DNA of 64,000 nt from Ephemerocybe angulata (taxonomy: Eukaryota > Basidiomycota > Agaricomycetes > Agaricales > Psathyrellaceae). The notes under the pieces were generated by a model. That model was given only the letters and a program-made list of their open reading frames with translations. It was not told the DNA's origin and did not search any database. Position numbers and translations under genes: made by a program. Where the stretch lies: positions 1,426,001 to 1,490,000 of the forward strand of contig JAACJK010000057.1 in NCBI GenBank assembly GCA_013368325.1, given 5' to 3'. This document shows positions 1 through 12,343 of this stretch, piece after piece. Numbering within the stretch: the stretch's first letter is position 1; every line of letters starts with the position of its first letter.

Positions 1-609
1 GGTATACTCTCCCTATCGCAAATTAGATCTTACCCCTAGGTCAAAGTCATTCCTGCTCACAGTTCCACCTACGCGCCAAGTTAGTCAGGGGAACAATGGA
101 CCATCATCGATCGACTTACACATAAGAACATTGATTTTCTTCTGCTCAGTAGCCATTGCGGAGACGAGATATCGATGAGAAACGGAGAAAAGGGGGATTG
201 AAAGTTAGATATGGTGGCAGCATGGTTTCCCCACCTCTTATATCGCGACAGAACCTCGGCAAATCAGCATCCGCCAAACGAAGTGGCGGACTCGGACCGT
301 GGTGGCGGCACGCCGAACTCGGTTGTGTAGCGCCGGTCCGGATGCGGGGTCCGTTGCGGGGCGGAGGCGGGCGGCGGGGAAGATAGGGGCGTGATGGAGA
401 GTGCACCGCCACCACCTTCTATTCTGGGCCCGGGCATCGTGGAAACGGTGCCGCTAACACGTGCGATGACATCAGGCTCGCTCTGGCACTGGATGGAATT
501 AACTTTGAAGCTGGGCAAACCTTACTCCACCATTGTTATCGTTCTCTCAGCCCTGTTCATGGACTCTATGCTTTCGTCTCCCTAACTCTCTCCATCTCAT
601 TGCTCTTCA
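1..609. other. Upstream non-coding stretch
   Basis: No convincing gene. Short ORFs on both strands are proline, arginine and glycine rich, overlap each other, and look like by-products of a GC-rich patch around 280-380. The 3' part is probably the promoter and 5' UTR of the gene starting at 610. Confidence 0.5.
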
Positions 610-3210
610 ATGCCAATCACCACTAACACCAGCTCGCCGCCTGGTTCCGGCTTCACTCCGCGAAAAGAGTTTATCCGAGAGCAACAGTCCCCGCGAAGCT
701 CTTTTGCAATACTAGCGCTTTCTGGCTCAAACTTCATTCGACTATACTCCTTCTCCCAACACGTTATAGATGGCCTCCAGAAACTACTCCAGCGGCAGGG
801 AATCAATATTGCATGTCGAGAGGACCTACCGCACAACCTACACGAACTATCAATAGAAGGGAAACCGTGGGCGAACCCGAAGTCTGTGTTCAGTGAAAAG
901 CTTCTACTGGACATATTCGCTGTGTTCTATCGCGAAGGATATCACTTCCTATCATGCATCGACTACGGAAGGGAGCCCGACGACAAGCTCGCTATGGCAT
1001 TTTCTAAACCGGAGCCTGCGACGACTCCGAGTGGCAGCTCACGAACAGGTACCCCACTCCTTCCTCCAGGATCACCGGCGCTCGATGGCTCCAATTCCTC
1101 TCTACAAGAAAGGCCGACTGCTAGGAGAATTCCATTCGCTATCTCCTTCTCCTCCGCGACGACGATGAGGGTCATCTCTCCGCCTCTGCATTTGACACCC
1201 GCGATCTTGCAGGCGGTGCGAGGTTCATGGCCACGAGGTGTCGTTTCGGAAAAGAAAGTGGCGGAAAACTGCTTTGAATTCAAGCTGAAAGGGTACAAAT
1301 GTGGGTTCATATATCTTCCTCATTCTGTGCGTGTTCGTAGAGATCTGACTCAATTCTAAGGGTTCCAGCAAGACAATTTCGCATTTGACTCACTTCAGCA
1401 CATTCTATCCCTCCTAACATCCCTGGACGCACAGTCTTTTACCCTGCTCACATCGATAAGCTTTACGAACCGTTCAAGAATCAAAGATCTCTGGATTTTT
1501 ACTGGACCTGCACCTGTGGGAGGCGAGGAGCCACCGCGCGGAGAAAGTCCAAACGATCTATTGTACCATGACCAGTCGACTGAAGGAGATGGTCATGGTG
1601 TTAGCTATAGCTCGAGCACACATCATTCCACGCAGCATCGGAGGCTGGCCAGCGACACGACTTCTTCTTCATCTCCACCAATGGTTCCTACCCATATGCG
1701 GTCGGCGACGGAGGACATGCGACGTCACAGGGACAATAGTGGCGGGTCTCCTCCAATCCATCAGCCTGCAGTCCTACGGAAGCCAGCTCCAAGGGCCCAG
1801 GTCCCCGTCTCAATCCAGGAGTCGGAGCTTGATGAGGCAGAGGGCTACATGAGCTATAGCATGCCAATGGACAGGGCCAACATCCCAAGCACAATATCTT
1901 CGTCGACGCCTAATATGACTGGTATTGGCACCGTTGGCCAAGAGGGGGTGTATCCAGCTAGCCCATTCCCTGGCACACCCCCTGCTGGGGGCCCCATCCG
2001 CTCTCCCTTCGCACCATCGACTCCCCGTGCCCAGTCGCCCAGTAGCGACCACTCCTCACGGTCGACCCCGGATATAGCCAGGACCCCGCCTCCCTCCAAC
2101 TCACTGCTATCTTCAACTTGGAACAGGGACCCTCCGAATGAAGAGGAGAGCGCTGGGTTTCGAATGAGTGAGAAGCCAGTATCCTCACTTCCACTCACAC
2201 TTTTGAGCCCTGGCGCTTTCCGTGACTCTGGGCTTTCCGACGTGAGTCAGGAAGTGCCAGTTAGATGGACGGGGCAGGGGAAGGAGCCGAGCCCACCTCC
2301 GTTGCCTAGATTGACGAGCAGTTCTCTGGCAACCCCTCAAATTCCGGGAGGTTGGAAAGCAACTCCGATTGACGAAAGGCAAGAGGAGGAAGACAGTTTC
2401 TTCCCTCCTGAGCCTTCGCCCGTGCAGACGACTCCCATTCACGAAACCCTTTCACGCGTGGAGTCTCCAGAAGTTGTGCGACCCAATACATCTCTCAGGA
2501 GGAGCGAGGCGGTCGTCTACGGCATGATGGCTGCGTCATCCCCTCCCCCTCTTCCTCACTTGCCCCCTGAATCACATCCGCCTCCTGTATCTATGCTCCA
2601 GACTGAGCGCGTGCCTTCCAGAACTTCGGAGAAATCCAAGAAGGAAGGCGGGGGTGTAGCAGGGCAAGGCTGGGTTTTGGTCAACGTCGAAGGATCTGCA
2701 GCTCCTTCACCTCGCCCGGATGCGGGTGCTGGAAGCATTGGCAATGGGAGGCCAAGCACGTCGAGCCAACGCGGCGGCCCAATTCCCGCCCACGAACGTA
2801 ACGGGCCTTTGACGCCTGAGGTGGTCAGAAGCCCTCCACGAGATGAGACACCGCTCGCTGCCAAGGCTATCGTTGTCGTGGATGCCATTGACTCCCGACA
2901 CAAGAAGAACAGGGCGGCTTCGGCCAACAAGGAGATCGCGGAGGGGGGAAGTGGAGTGCGACGATTCTTCTCTCTCAACAGGAAGAATTCGGTGCGTGAG
3001 TTGGCTTAGTGGCGGGGGGCGAGTACTCATATGTTACCCTAGAAGAAGATTCGGCGCACCGAAACAGACGACGTTGACACGCAGAGGGAACGCACGACCA
3101 GCGAGTCGAGCCCAACGACTGTCCCTCGTTCGACAATTCGGGACCGGTTGCGCATCATTGGGACGCCGGAGGCAACACGGCGAGAAGATAAACCCCGAAA
3201 CATTGACTGA
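610..3210 (+). CDS. Unknown 829-aa protein, probably conserved in basidiomycetes
   Basis: Three exons (610-1300, 1361-2991, 3043-3210) join in frame to 829 aa. The first intron carries a CTGAC branch site, and splicing it restores the segment KGYKWFQ in an otherwise open reading frame. The N-terminal ~320 residues look folded, with ordered helices and the stretch LTPAILQAVRGSWPRG. The remaining ~500 residues are Ser/Pro-rich and probably disordered, ending in a basic tail. I see no enzyme motif, signal peptide or membrane segment. From memory the N-terminal block resembles a widespread basidiomycete family without a name; this is recall, not a search. A regulatory or scaffold role would be inference only. 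The start is the first in-frame Met of the open frame. Confidence 0.75.
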
Positions 3211-3994
3211 ACGGACACTGTACCTATGTGTATTCTTTGCTAATTATCTGGACTTGCCTATGTATCTTCTACTGTCGTATTTCGTTAGTATAGCACGGAC
3301 TTGACTTGGACTTGCCAACTTTATGTTTCGCGATCACGTGTGATAGATGCCACGTGCGGACTGTGGGTGCTGTCAGTGGCTGGGCCGCTGGGGAAGGACT
3401 CGAGCGAAAGTGTCGGGGGCAGGAGCCTGAAGCATTGATGCTGCAAAAGGACCGGTGCTCGGAAAGACGTGGCCTGTAGACCGTCCAGAATACAAGTATT
3501 AACCAGCCGCGATACGGTTTTGTTCCACAATTTGGGTGATCGGGTGAGAAAATAGACGACGAGGTACGGATATGGCAGTGGCAGGGCATCGGGTAAAGCT
3601 CGACCACGAATAAGCACCATGGACACGAGCAACAAGCACCCGCAGACGGCGTCTGGAGACCCTCGGAGGCGGCGAGGACAGACGAGGGTATTGGGGCGAA
3701 TGAGAGGATGTGGTGGAGGAAGCGTCCGTGGGGAGGTGCAAGGTGGGGAAATAAAAAAATAATGTCGACACCCTCCAACGAGCCGCCTGCGTCCCTTTCT
3801 TTGCCGCTTCCCCATCACTGGCCCCTCCCTCTTTGCTCCCACCACCATCCCGCCATTCCCCCGTCTCCCACATCCGTCCCCACTCCCTCGACGTCGTCCC
3901 CGGTCTCCACGACCCTCCTCGCCTCCCCGGCGCCGTCTTATACTGCCTCTGCGCCGTTGGTTTCACAGCCGCCGCACTTTTTCGTCCGTTCAAC
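3211..3994. other. Intergenic region upstream of the ITC1-like gene
   Basis: No gene supported. Minus-strand frames of 169-191 aa overlap one another in different frames, are Pro/Ser/Arg rich, and one runs antisense into the next gene. The region includes two CACGTG boxes near 3335-3356 and pyrimidine-rich sequence before the start codon at 3995. Confidence 0.5.
3333..3356. promoter_or_regulatory. Paired E-box motifs (CACGTG)
   Basis: Two CACGTG hexamers lie at 3335-3340 and 3351-3356; the first sits in the near-palindrome ATCACGTGTGAT. CACGTG is the classic bHLH (Cbf1/USF-type) site. They are about 640 bp upstream of the ITC1-like start codon, so the link to that gene is inference. Confidence 0.35.
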
Positions 3995-6900
3995 ATGCCT
4001 ACCTGTCGCCGCAAGCGCGTCGTCCTCACAGAGCCCACCCCCGAGCTCCTCAAGGCCGTCAAACAGGATCCCAAACGTCCAGTCTTCTACCTTCACATAA
4101 CTGGCGAGATATTCGAAACATACGAGTCCGTCCCGCCTCTCCTTTCCTCCATCGTCATCGATGTCTGACACCTATCCAGAGAGTATGCTGCGCGAATGTC
4201 GTTCTACCGCCTCAGGCAATTCCAATGCGAAGTAACTGGCAAGAGCGGGCTCGATTATTTCCAAGCACTTGACAGCGAGCGTCAAGAGGCTAGAACTCTC
4301 CACTCTCGCTTCCCTGAGCCCCTCAAGTCTGCTGTGCTACGTGCAGTACAATGGCGTATGTGACTTGCCATCCCATTGCCTGTTCTTCCATTCATGTTCC
4401 TTCCCAGAGGTCGTTGGTCGCCTAGACCATCTTGTAGAAGCAGTCTATGACCGTTTCAAGGACCGGTATTTCAAAGGAGAATGTGCGCCACATACCCTCG
4501 TTTCGCTGGGCTTTACTGACACGGAATGTAACCCTAGATGTCATCGTTGACCTTAACGGCACCAAGTAAGCTACCCATACAGCCCAGCTCTGTTCAGGAC
4601 TGATATCTTCCCAGGTTTCAAGCACGCATAGACCGGGTATATCCTCCAAAGTTCAGCAACGTTGAAGATCGAGACACATTCAAGGAAACCAGTGCCAATT
4701 CCCTGGACCTCGAAAACCCCCATTCCATTGGTGGTGACCTCAAAATATCGCTGCACGAGTCGCTCGAGTCGGACAACCCTGACCGCTACTTCTATTGGGT
4801 GAAGCTCCTTGAAATCGAAAAGGACAAAGGCCACGAGAAGGGAAAGAGCACCAAGGCAAGCGATAAGGTTGACGGGAAGCTTGTTGGAAGTTTAGTTGAA
4901 GTGCAAAGCCCGATGATGAGGTTCGTCATTCTGTCCGCCTTTCAGCGCTTGCTGACTATTTATAATAGCCGCGACCGTCTCGCTTTCTCAAAGTCGATTC
5001 TCCGTCGCTTCATACGCGACTGCGTCGATAGAGATGCCGCCGTTGCGTCGCCGTGGACCGTTAAACCTATCATTGCTGCACGGTATGGCGTCGATTCTGT
5101 AATGCCCGAGGAAACGAGAAAAGGCGTGGAAGACATAAAGAAGGGCGAGATCGACAAACGCAAGAAAGCCTGGGAAGATAAGGAAGGCCCGCCGACGAAG
5201 AAGCAGAAGAAGTTGACTGCTGCACAAGAAGAGAAAGGCAGGTTCATTTGTTCTATATCTTCAAGACGATACTAACATCGCCCTTGCTGCAGCTAAAGCT
5301 GCAGTGGTCGCAGCCGAGAAAAAGGAGCGGGATGCCCGTGACAAGGCTGAGAAACAAAGATTGGCCAAGGAGGAGGCTGAGCGTCTCGCCGCCGAAAAGA
5401 AAAAGAAGAAGCCTGTTCGTTACCCCACGGAAGATTTGGACGTTAGACTTGCCGACAAGGACAAGAAGGCTGGCACGTTAAGGTTGCAACGCCCTCTGGC
5501 CAACCGCGCTATCCTACCCTTCAACGAGTCGCCTGGTGCATTCGAATCATTCCTAATGGCTTGGAATTTCCTGGTGGTGTATGGGTGCGTATTGTACTTA
5601 TCATCTGTTACTATTATGCTAACCCGCCCTTTCAGTCAACCTCTCCACCTCTCAGTCTTCTCTCTGGATGAATTCGAGGGTGCGATTAGACACTCCGCTC
5701 TGGACCTTCCCTGCCCTCTCCTCGCTGAAGTCCACTCTACTCTTGTCTACAATTTACGGACAGTCCCTTTCGTGAGGCATAGTCTCCTGCTCTCCTTGCT
5801 CAAATCGAAGGAGGATCGTGAACACGAAAATCTCGATGATGATGCGCCGTATGGTATCACAATGGATACGTTGACTACAGCCATGGCAGACGTTGGAAAC
5901 AACTGGGAACGTGTTCCTCTGAGGTTCTCAGAAGGTCGTGAAGGGTGGGAAGAGGCAGTCGTTGGTTGCTTGAAGGATGTAAGTCGCCTGTTTTCACCAT
6001 ATATCACGGCCTTTGCTGACGCTTCACCTTAGCACGCCAATTTGGGTAACTTCCCTCAAATAAGGGAGATCCTCACCAAGCTGCTCTTCGCCCCTGAGCA
6101 AGATGATGACTCAGATTCCGAGGCCTCGCATTCTCGCCATCCATCTCCAACATCTCCAGTACTGAAAGTCACAGCATCTCCCAGTGAACGGTATTACGCG
6201 CTTAGCCCTGAGGAACGCATCAGCATCCTATCTTTCATGTGCAATCTTGCAATCTCTAGCAAGGCAATTCATACTCATATGGAGTCTTGTGAAGAGCAAC
6301 TTACAGCTCTCCGCAAAGAGAAGATTGAGGTGAACCGCCTGAAAAAGCAATAGTGAGTGTCAATCATTCTGTGAGTGTCTGGCTGAGCGCTAAAGACGTC
6401 ATCTAGCATCGAAGAAGTCAACGGCCTCGTTGGTGAATCCAAGGATGAGCCCGCCTTGACAAATGGCGCCGGTGAAGATGTGACGATGCAGGACCTCAGC
6501 GATACGGACGCCTCAGAAGGTCAGTCACCCCTTTTCGTCAGATAGATCACTCTCCTAAGGCGTTTGTCTCGTTTTGTTAGCTCGTCCGAAGTCCCTTGGC
6601 CACTCCAAGGAAAGAGAAGCAGCAAGAGCGAAGCAGGCGTCTATCAAGCATGCAATCGCGGAGCGCCGTCGATTGGATGAAGAACTCGGGAAGCTCGAGC
6701 GGCGTTTGGAAGGAATTGAGCGCGATTTCAGAAAGCTGCTCGGTGCTGTGCGGGTCAAGCCGCTGGGTCGGGACCGATTTTACAACCGTATCTGGTGGTT
6801 CGATGGAATGGGGTCTGCCTCACTTGTTGGCAATGGAGGTCAAGCGCAGTATGGTACTGGCCGAATCTTCATTCAAGGACCTAGCGAGTTCGACTTGGAT

Positions 6901-7375
6901 CTTCTTGGCCAACGCGAAGACGAGAACTTGGAAGAACGAAGGTTGGAGGAAGAAGGTGAGGATGGTGTTTTGAACCCGAACGAGTGGGGTGTGTATTCTG
7001 AAGTAGAGGAGGTCAGTCCGCTTTGACCCTTGATTTTGAATTGCGCTCACCTTGTGACCATGTAGCTGGACGAGTTCCTTGCTTGGTTGAATCCGAAGGG
7101 GCAACGGGAGCTTGCATTAAAGAATATCATCACGAGATGGTTGCCACATATCACAGCGGGGATGAAGAAGCGTATCATGGTGGGATTAATCTATATCTTG
7201 AATCGCTTTGACAATCGTATACTGATTATGGATCTTATCTATACTCCAGGACTTGACATCGAACGCTAAGAATACCGATACCCGTCGTAGCGCCCGGACG
7301 AAAGTGGCCACCGTCGACCTTTCTCGCGAACCCTACATGTTGTGGACCAATCGTAAAGCTATCAACGCCTCATAA
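3995..7375 (+). CDS. ITC1: ITC1/ACF1-like ISWI chromatin-remodelling subunit (WAC, DDT, WHIM)
   Basis: Thirteen exons (3995-4125, 4180-4355, 4408-4482, 4538-4565, 4615-4920, 4969-5237, 5293-5584, 5636-5978, 6033-6352, 6407-6519, 6581-7011, 7066-7179, 7250-7375) give 907 aa. Domains in order: an N-terminal WAC domain (about residues 20-140, FETYEEYAARMSFYRLRQF), a long Lys/Glu-rich coiled-coil, a DDT domain (about 400-470, with LPFNESPGAFESFLMAWNFL), and WHIM motifs toward the C-terminus with GRDRFYNRIWWFDG. This order is characteristic of Itc1/Acf1, which partner ISWI ATPases in nucleosome spacing and repression in the nucleus. Intron 6 (5238-5292) needs a GC donor to keep frame. One exon is only 28 nt. 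Assignment to the family is strong; the exact orthologue name is inferred. Confidence 0.85.
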
Positions 7376-8393
7376 TCCATATCCAGCAGTGTCCCTTCCC
7401 GCTCCTACCGTATCGGGACCGCCATAATTCGCCGCGCCTTTTTCATAGATCATTGCTTCTGCTCACACATGCAAGCAACAGTACTCAGCATCAATGCATA
7501 CCGTCTCCACACTGTCTCTCTCGATAGTTTATCTTCTTGTACTAGTCTACGGTCCCCTCTAACGAAGCGCCCTATTTTGGACAGAACGGGATTTGCCGAG
7601 AGCGACTCTCACAGAAGGCAGAACGGTAGTATGGGTGCAAATAACCATTCGAGGGCAGATACCCTTTCTGATCCCTGTCTACCCGAAGATTCTGGACAGT
7701 TCATTTCCCAGATGCAATCATACATTCATGCGTCTCTGCAGGCTCGCTGGAGCTGTTTTCGGAACTTGTCTTGTTTAGCCGACGCACCAAGGCCAAGAGA
7801 TAAGAACAGGGCGCAATCTCCAGCGCACGAGAACTCCAAGCTACATCTTGGAGCGGTGGCTACTATCTCCTCAGCATCTTGCTCGGCGACTCCAACCCCC
7901 TAAACCTTGTCTTTGTGCTGCCATGACCTCCTTTGGCGCGGGGTCCTTCACCGTTGGGTCTGCCGTTAGTGCAACAGGTAGCACCCTCTCCATCGGTGGA
8001 CCGGGAGGATTTCCGTATGCGCATATGGTAGAGAGTAATTGATCTGACCCATCATAATCAATACAAGATGGGCATAATATTATGGGGGGTATTATATGTA
8101 GATTATATGGTCATACAAGAGCGTAATGGTTTTCACAATAATTACATTGGTTCATAATAGCTACAATTCTTATTGAACCTAGCAAGACATACTCCTGTTC
8201 AGAGGGAATGTCAGATCTGGGAAGTTATATATACAGCACATTTCGAAATGCTGGCATTTTCGTGGGGACCCTGGATAAAAACGGGGCAGCGAATGGTACG
8301 GCAGGCAGACCCAGGACAGGCAGGCAGTGATAGAAAGCAGAAACAGACATATATAGCAATGGGTAAGATACAGGAGAGAGGAAGATAAGTAGT
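7376..8393. other. Intergenic region with AT-rich patch
   Basis: About 1 kb without a supported gene. The 144-aa plus-strand frame at 7469-7903 has no recognisable motif, no matching splice signals and a Ser/Arg composition typical of chance frames. Bases 8040-8180 are markedly AT-rich with repeated ATAAT/ATTAT words, consistent with terminator and 3' sequence between two convergent transcripts. Confidence 0.45.
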
Positions 8394-9123
8394 CTACGTG
8401 TTCTTGGCAGCCAAAACCCGACGCCGACGAGCGGCGCGCAGCTGAGCGAGCTCATCGTCATCCTTCTCAACACCAATAGTGCCTGAGGGTCTTGAGCCGG
8501 GAGAAATGGACCTAGGAGAATGAAATACGATTAGCGAACGAACCAATAGATAAAAATGAATGGCACTGACTCGTTCCACCAATCGAGCAGCTCCTTGATA
8601 ATCTGGGTCGAGTTCCGGATCGACGTCGAGGGCGAAAAGGAGCTGTGTGAATGTAAGACTCCGTCGGGACTACCAGACTTGAAAGCGAAATGACGAACCT
8701 GAACGGCGGCATACGCAATCGAACGGGAAGTGACTTTCTGACCCATGTTCAACGTAGAGGCGATGTCGCGCTTGGTGGGTTTCCGACCTGACGTGGAGGT
8801 GCGCTGAAGGCACAGATATTCGCCCTGACGCTGTTGAAGTAAGAGGTCAGGCTCGGGAAAATTGATGACATGCTGACTCACGTCGGGTCGTCCTAATCAT
8901 AGCGTATTGGGCACAGAAGGCGGCCACAGAGACATCGTGTTGGATACCACGGTTAGCTCGGGTGCCAGCTAAGAATCGTTAGTCAATAGAAGAGGTGAAA
9001 GAAGAGAAAGAACTCGCCTCATTGAAAAGACTGCTCAGGTCGGCTCCGGCATCGTCGACAACAGCCCAAAGGTTGGGAACAATTTGAGGGAGAAGGCGGA
9101 TGGAATCGTACGCGCGAGCTCGA
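8394..9123 (-). pseudogene. Decayed gene of an unknown, probably basidiomycete family
   Basis: Four conserved-looking coding blocks read on the minus strand: 9014-9123 (YDSIRLLPQIVPNLWAVVDD), 8882-8968 (HDVSVAAFCAQYAMIRTTR), 8571-8830 (QGEYLCLQRTSTSGRKPTKR ... ELLDWWNE) and 8394-8511 (C-terminal basic tail). Introns 1 and 3 join in frame. The junction between the second and third blocks is off by one base with the only good donor (8881) and acceptor (8831). Upstream of 9123 no start codon can be joined without hitting a stop. I recall similar proteins in mushroom genomes but no assigned function. Alternatives are an unusual splice site or a sequencing error, so pseudogene status is an inference. 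Confidence 0.5.
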
Positions 9124-9784
9124 CTATTTGTATCAAAATTTGTAAGTCACATGAATACACAAACAAACAGCACGTGCACGCGCGCAAGGGATAGGGGCTC
9201 GGGGTACCTGTGCTTGTAGTATGTACTCTCCTACTTCCTCAAAGATATCGTGCTCTCTCATAAAGGTTGAGACCTGCTTCTAAAGATCGATGATCTTGCA
9301 GATGCCGCGGCCGTTTGACTAGACTGAGGATGGGTTGAAGTACTCCGTGTCCTACAAGTTAAGCTCAAGAAGAGGAACTTCCCCCTCCACCAATCGGAAA
9401 GCCATTTTCGGCGAAGGATCGAGCATCTCCGACGGAACCCGATGCTACGACCAAGGCGTACATAAAAAAGAAAGTCTGCGCCGCCGCTGCACGGCTTTGG
9501 AGGAGCTTCTGGAGGCTAGCAATATACATCCCTGCTGCCAGTGGTAGGCTACCTGTCCCCCGTTGAGAACTTGATGTACTCGCATTGTCGTATAGTAATG
9601 TCTGGGTTATTTTATATGAAGCATATACTCATATGAACAGTTGAAATTATTGTAAGTATGTTATGAGCACGCCCATTCCTTATACCCATCTCACATCCAC
9701 ATACAATCTCATATAATCCCCCGCAGGATGTTGCCATCATTCACGACACGCGTAAGGTCAAATCAGATTTGCCCCCATTTACTG
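9124..9784. other. Non-coding or degraded sequence between divergent genes
   Basis: Possible remnants of the 5' part of the minus-strand gene (for example a short frame near 9212-9290) are interrupted by stops. Otherwise this is the promoter region of the transporter at 9785. No intact gene seen. Confidence 0.4.
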
Positions 9785-12160
9785 ATGTCTGACGCTTTCG
9801 AGTCTTGTAAGTTCCGGCGCCGCCACTCCTATATTCAGACGGAATTTTACTGGCTGGCCCTTGACATATAGACCGACGTGCGCAATATCTCTTCGCCGGC
9901 TCTGCGGTCGCCAACTCGGACGCTTCTGACTTGGAGGACGATGGAGACGAGGAGACGGGCTTCAGGCGGAGAACGGTCATCTACGAATCGGAAGAGGAGG
10001 GCGGCGACGATGACGACGGGTTCGTTCCCCACCGGTCACAGTCTCGTGAGGACTCGTTCGTGACACCGTTCGACTGGGACGATGACCAGGACGACATGCC
10101 GACGCCCACCGTCGAGTTCCCGAGGTTCAACTCGAGTCCCCGCACCCGCGAGTCCTGGATACGGAACGCCCAACGCCCTCAACAACCGCCTCGGGTGGAG
10201 CAAATACGCGTGGACGAGACTGCACCCCTTTTGTCCAGGAAAGCATCGTCGTTGGTGCATGTTGTGGCACGCGATCCACCGCAAGAAACGGATATGAAGA
10301 CGAGTTATGGGTTGTTGCCGGAGGACGCGACCCACCTGGCGCCACCGCCACAGGCCTTGAACCGGAAGTCATCGACCCTCTCGCAGAAAACGCAGAGGAG
10401 CGTGCATTATGCGTACGTTGGCCGGAGTACCTACGGGCAAACGGTGCGTAGCTCAGCGCCCCTAAGTCTATGCTGTTCTCATCTCCTACACTGTGTAGCT
10501 GTTCAACTCCATCGCCATTCTGCTCGGAATCGGAATGCTCTCGGAACCCCTGGCCTTCGCATACTCAGGGTGGATTACAGGGACCTTCCTCATTATCTCC
10601 TACGCCTACATCTCCTGCTATACGTCAGTGGTTTATCTCCCTTCACATTGGTCTTCTATGTGATCTGAACATTTGGGCTATGACAGTGCGAAAATTCTCG
10701 CAAAGATGATTCTGGCCGACCCGCGCCTACGGTCCTATTCTGACATAGGAAGGAAGGCCTTTGGTCCCAAGGCTACCCCGTTTATCAGTTTCATGTTCTG
10801 CCTTGAGCTGTTCGCTGTGACGTACGTTTCCATATTTCCTTCAGAGGAATAGTCGGTCTAACTGAATGCGCTGCAGTGTCCTGTTGGTTACGCTCTATGG
10901 AGATTCCATTCACACCATCATCCCTACCTTTTCCACCGACACATACAAGATCGCGATCCTCGTTGTGTGAGTTATCCACTCCGCGCACTTCGCTCGAAGC
11001 TCGACTCACACGTTGGCATTACAGTCTCATACCCTCCGTGTTTATGCCCCTTTCGCTGCTCTCCTATACCTCGATTATCGGAATCTTCTCCACTGTAATT
11101 CTAGTTCTGGTCATCTTCATTGATGGCTTCTCGAAGAAAGAAGCGCCCGGAAGCCTTCACCACCCCGCGCCTACAAATTTGGGCGTCCAAGACCTCAATA
11201 AGCTGGGTATCGCGTTTGGATTGTTCATGGCAGGGGTGCGTGGATAGGCGACGATTTATTCGAATGCTTGAGCTAACCTCTTCGTCCATACAGTTCTCGG
11301 GGCATCCTGTTATACCATCCCTTGCCAGAGACATGATTGACCCAACCCAATTCGACAGCATGATTGACCGGGCCTTCGTACGTTATGCTCATTCACTTTC
11401 TCTGCACTTAAAAGGTTGACCTTAGCTTGCGTAGACTATCGCCACGCTAATTTACGCTGCGATTGGCGGTGCCGGATATCTGATGTTTGGCAACAATGTC
11501 CACGACGAAGTAGATCTCCTTCCCCCTCAAACTGGTGTAATTGGTACTGACCAAAGCGTAGATCAGTCTTGATTTGTTGCTTACGCCTGGATACAGCCCT
11601 CTTCTCAACCAGATCTGCCTATGGCTGCTCGTGATCAGCCCTATGTGCGTATTCAAGTCTAGTTCCACAGTAACTGTGCCAACCTAACAACTCTCAAACA
11701 GATCGAAGTTTGGTCTGAATGCACAACCTGTACGTCTGGCGTTTCAACGCGTGCGCGAATATTGCTTAACCGGATTCCTTAGCTCAACACCACCATTGAG
11801 ATTCTCCTCGGACTGGACACCTCGACCTTCTCTTCGCCCGAAGATCTTGCTGCCAAACCAGACGGAATGTCGACAATTTCCCCTCACGGTTCCTCGATCA
11901 AGCTGAAGAAAGCACTTGCGGTTTTCCAACGGATAGGCATGACAGTCCTTTCAGTTGTGGTGTCCATTGCGATCCCCGAATTCAGCTCCATGATGGCGTT
12001 CCTAGGCTCGTTCTCGGCCTTTATGCTTGCCATCGTTGGGCCCATTCTCGCCAAGGTCATGATCGACCGGAAATGCAGCTGGTTCGATGGGATTGTCATG
12101 GCTTTGGGCATCGGGACGGCTATCTGGGGAACGGGGGCTGCTTTCTGGTCCGCTTCATGA
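9785..12160 (+). CDS. Vacuolar-type amino acid transporter (Aa_trans / AVT family)
   Basis: Eleven exons (9785-9806, 9872-10443, 10499-10623, 10687-10821, 10877-10966, 11025-11235, 11294-11377, 11435-11509, 11562-11644, 11702-11729, 11783-12160) give 600 aa. About 200 acidic, Ser-rich N-terminal residues precede the membrane core. The core opens with LFNSIAILLGIGMLSEPLAF, the typical first helix of amino acid/auxin permeases, and has roughly ten hydrophobic segments. The long acidic N-tail followed by this core matches fungal Avt1-like proteins that exchange neutral amino acids for protons at the vacuole. The first exon is only 22 nt, but its ATG joins in frame to the acidic tail. Substrate and membrane are inferred from the family. 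Confidence 0.88.
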
Positions 12161-12343
12161 TATTAGTAGACATTATCCTTTCCTTTCACCCTATTTACCC
12201 TTGATTTATGACTTGCTACGAAATGCACGCCTCTGCGATGCTCAACTCACGACTAGGACATTGTGTTTTCTTTGGTTATTCAGTAAATATCTTCGGCGGC
12301 GTGTACATGCTATACATCTAGAGAATGAATGTAATGGGAATCA

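Noticed and set aside
3321..3848. 175-aa minus-strand frame upstream of ITC1
   Set aside because: Overlaps other frames of similar size; Pro/Arg/Cys composition without motifs.
7469..7903. 144-aa plus-strand frame in the gap after ITC1
   Set aside because: No motif, no splice context, chance-like composition.
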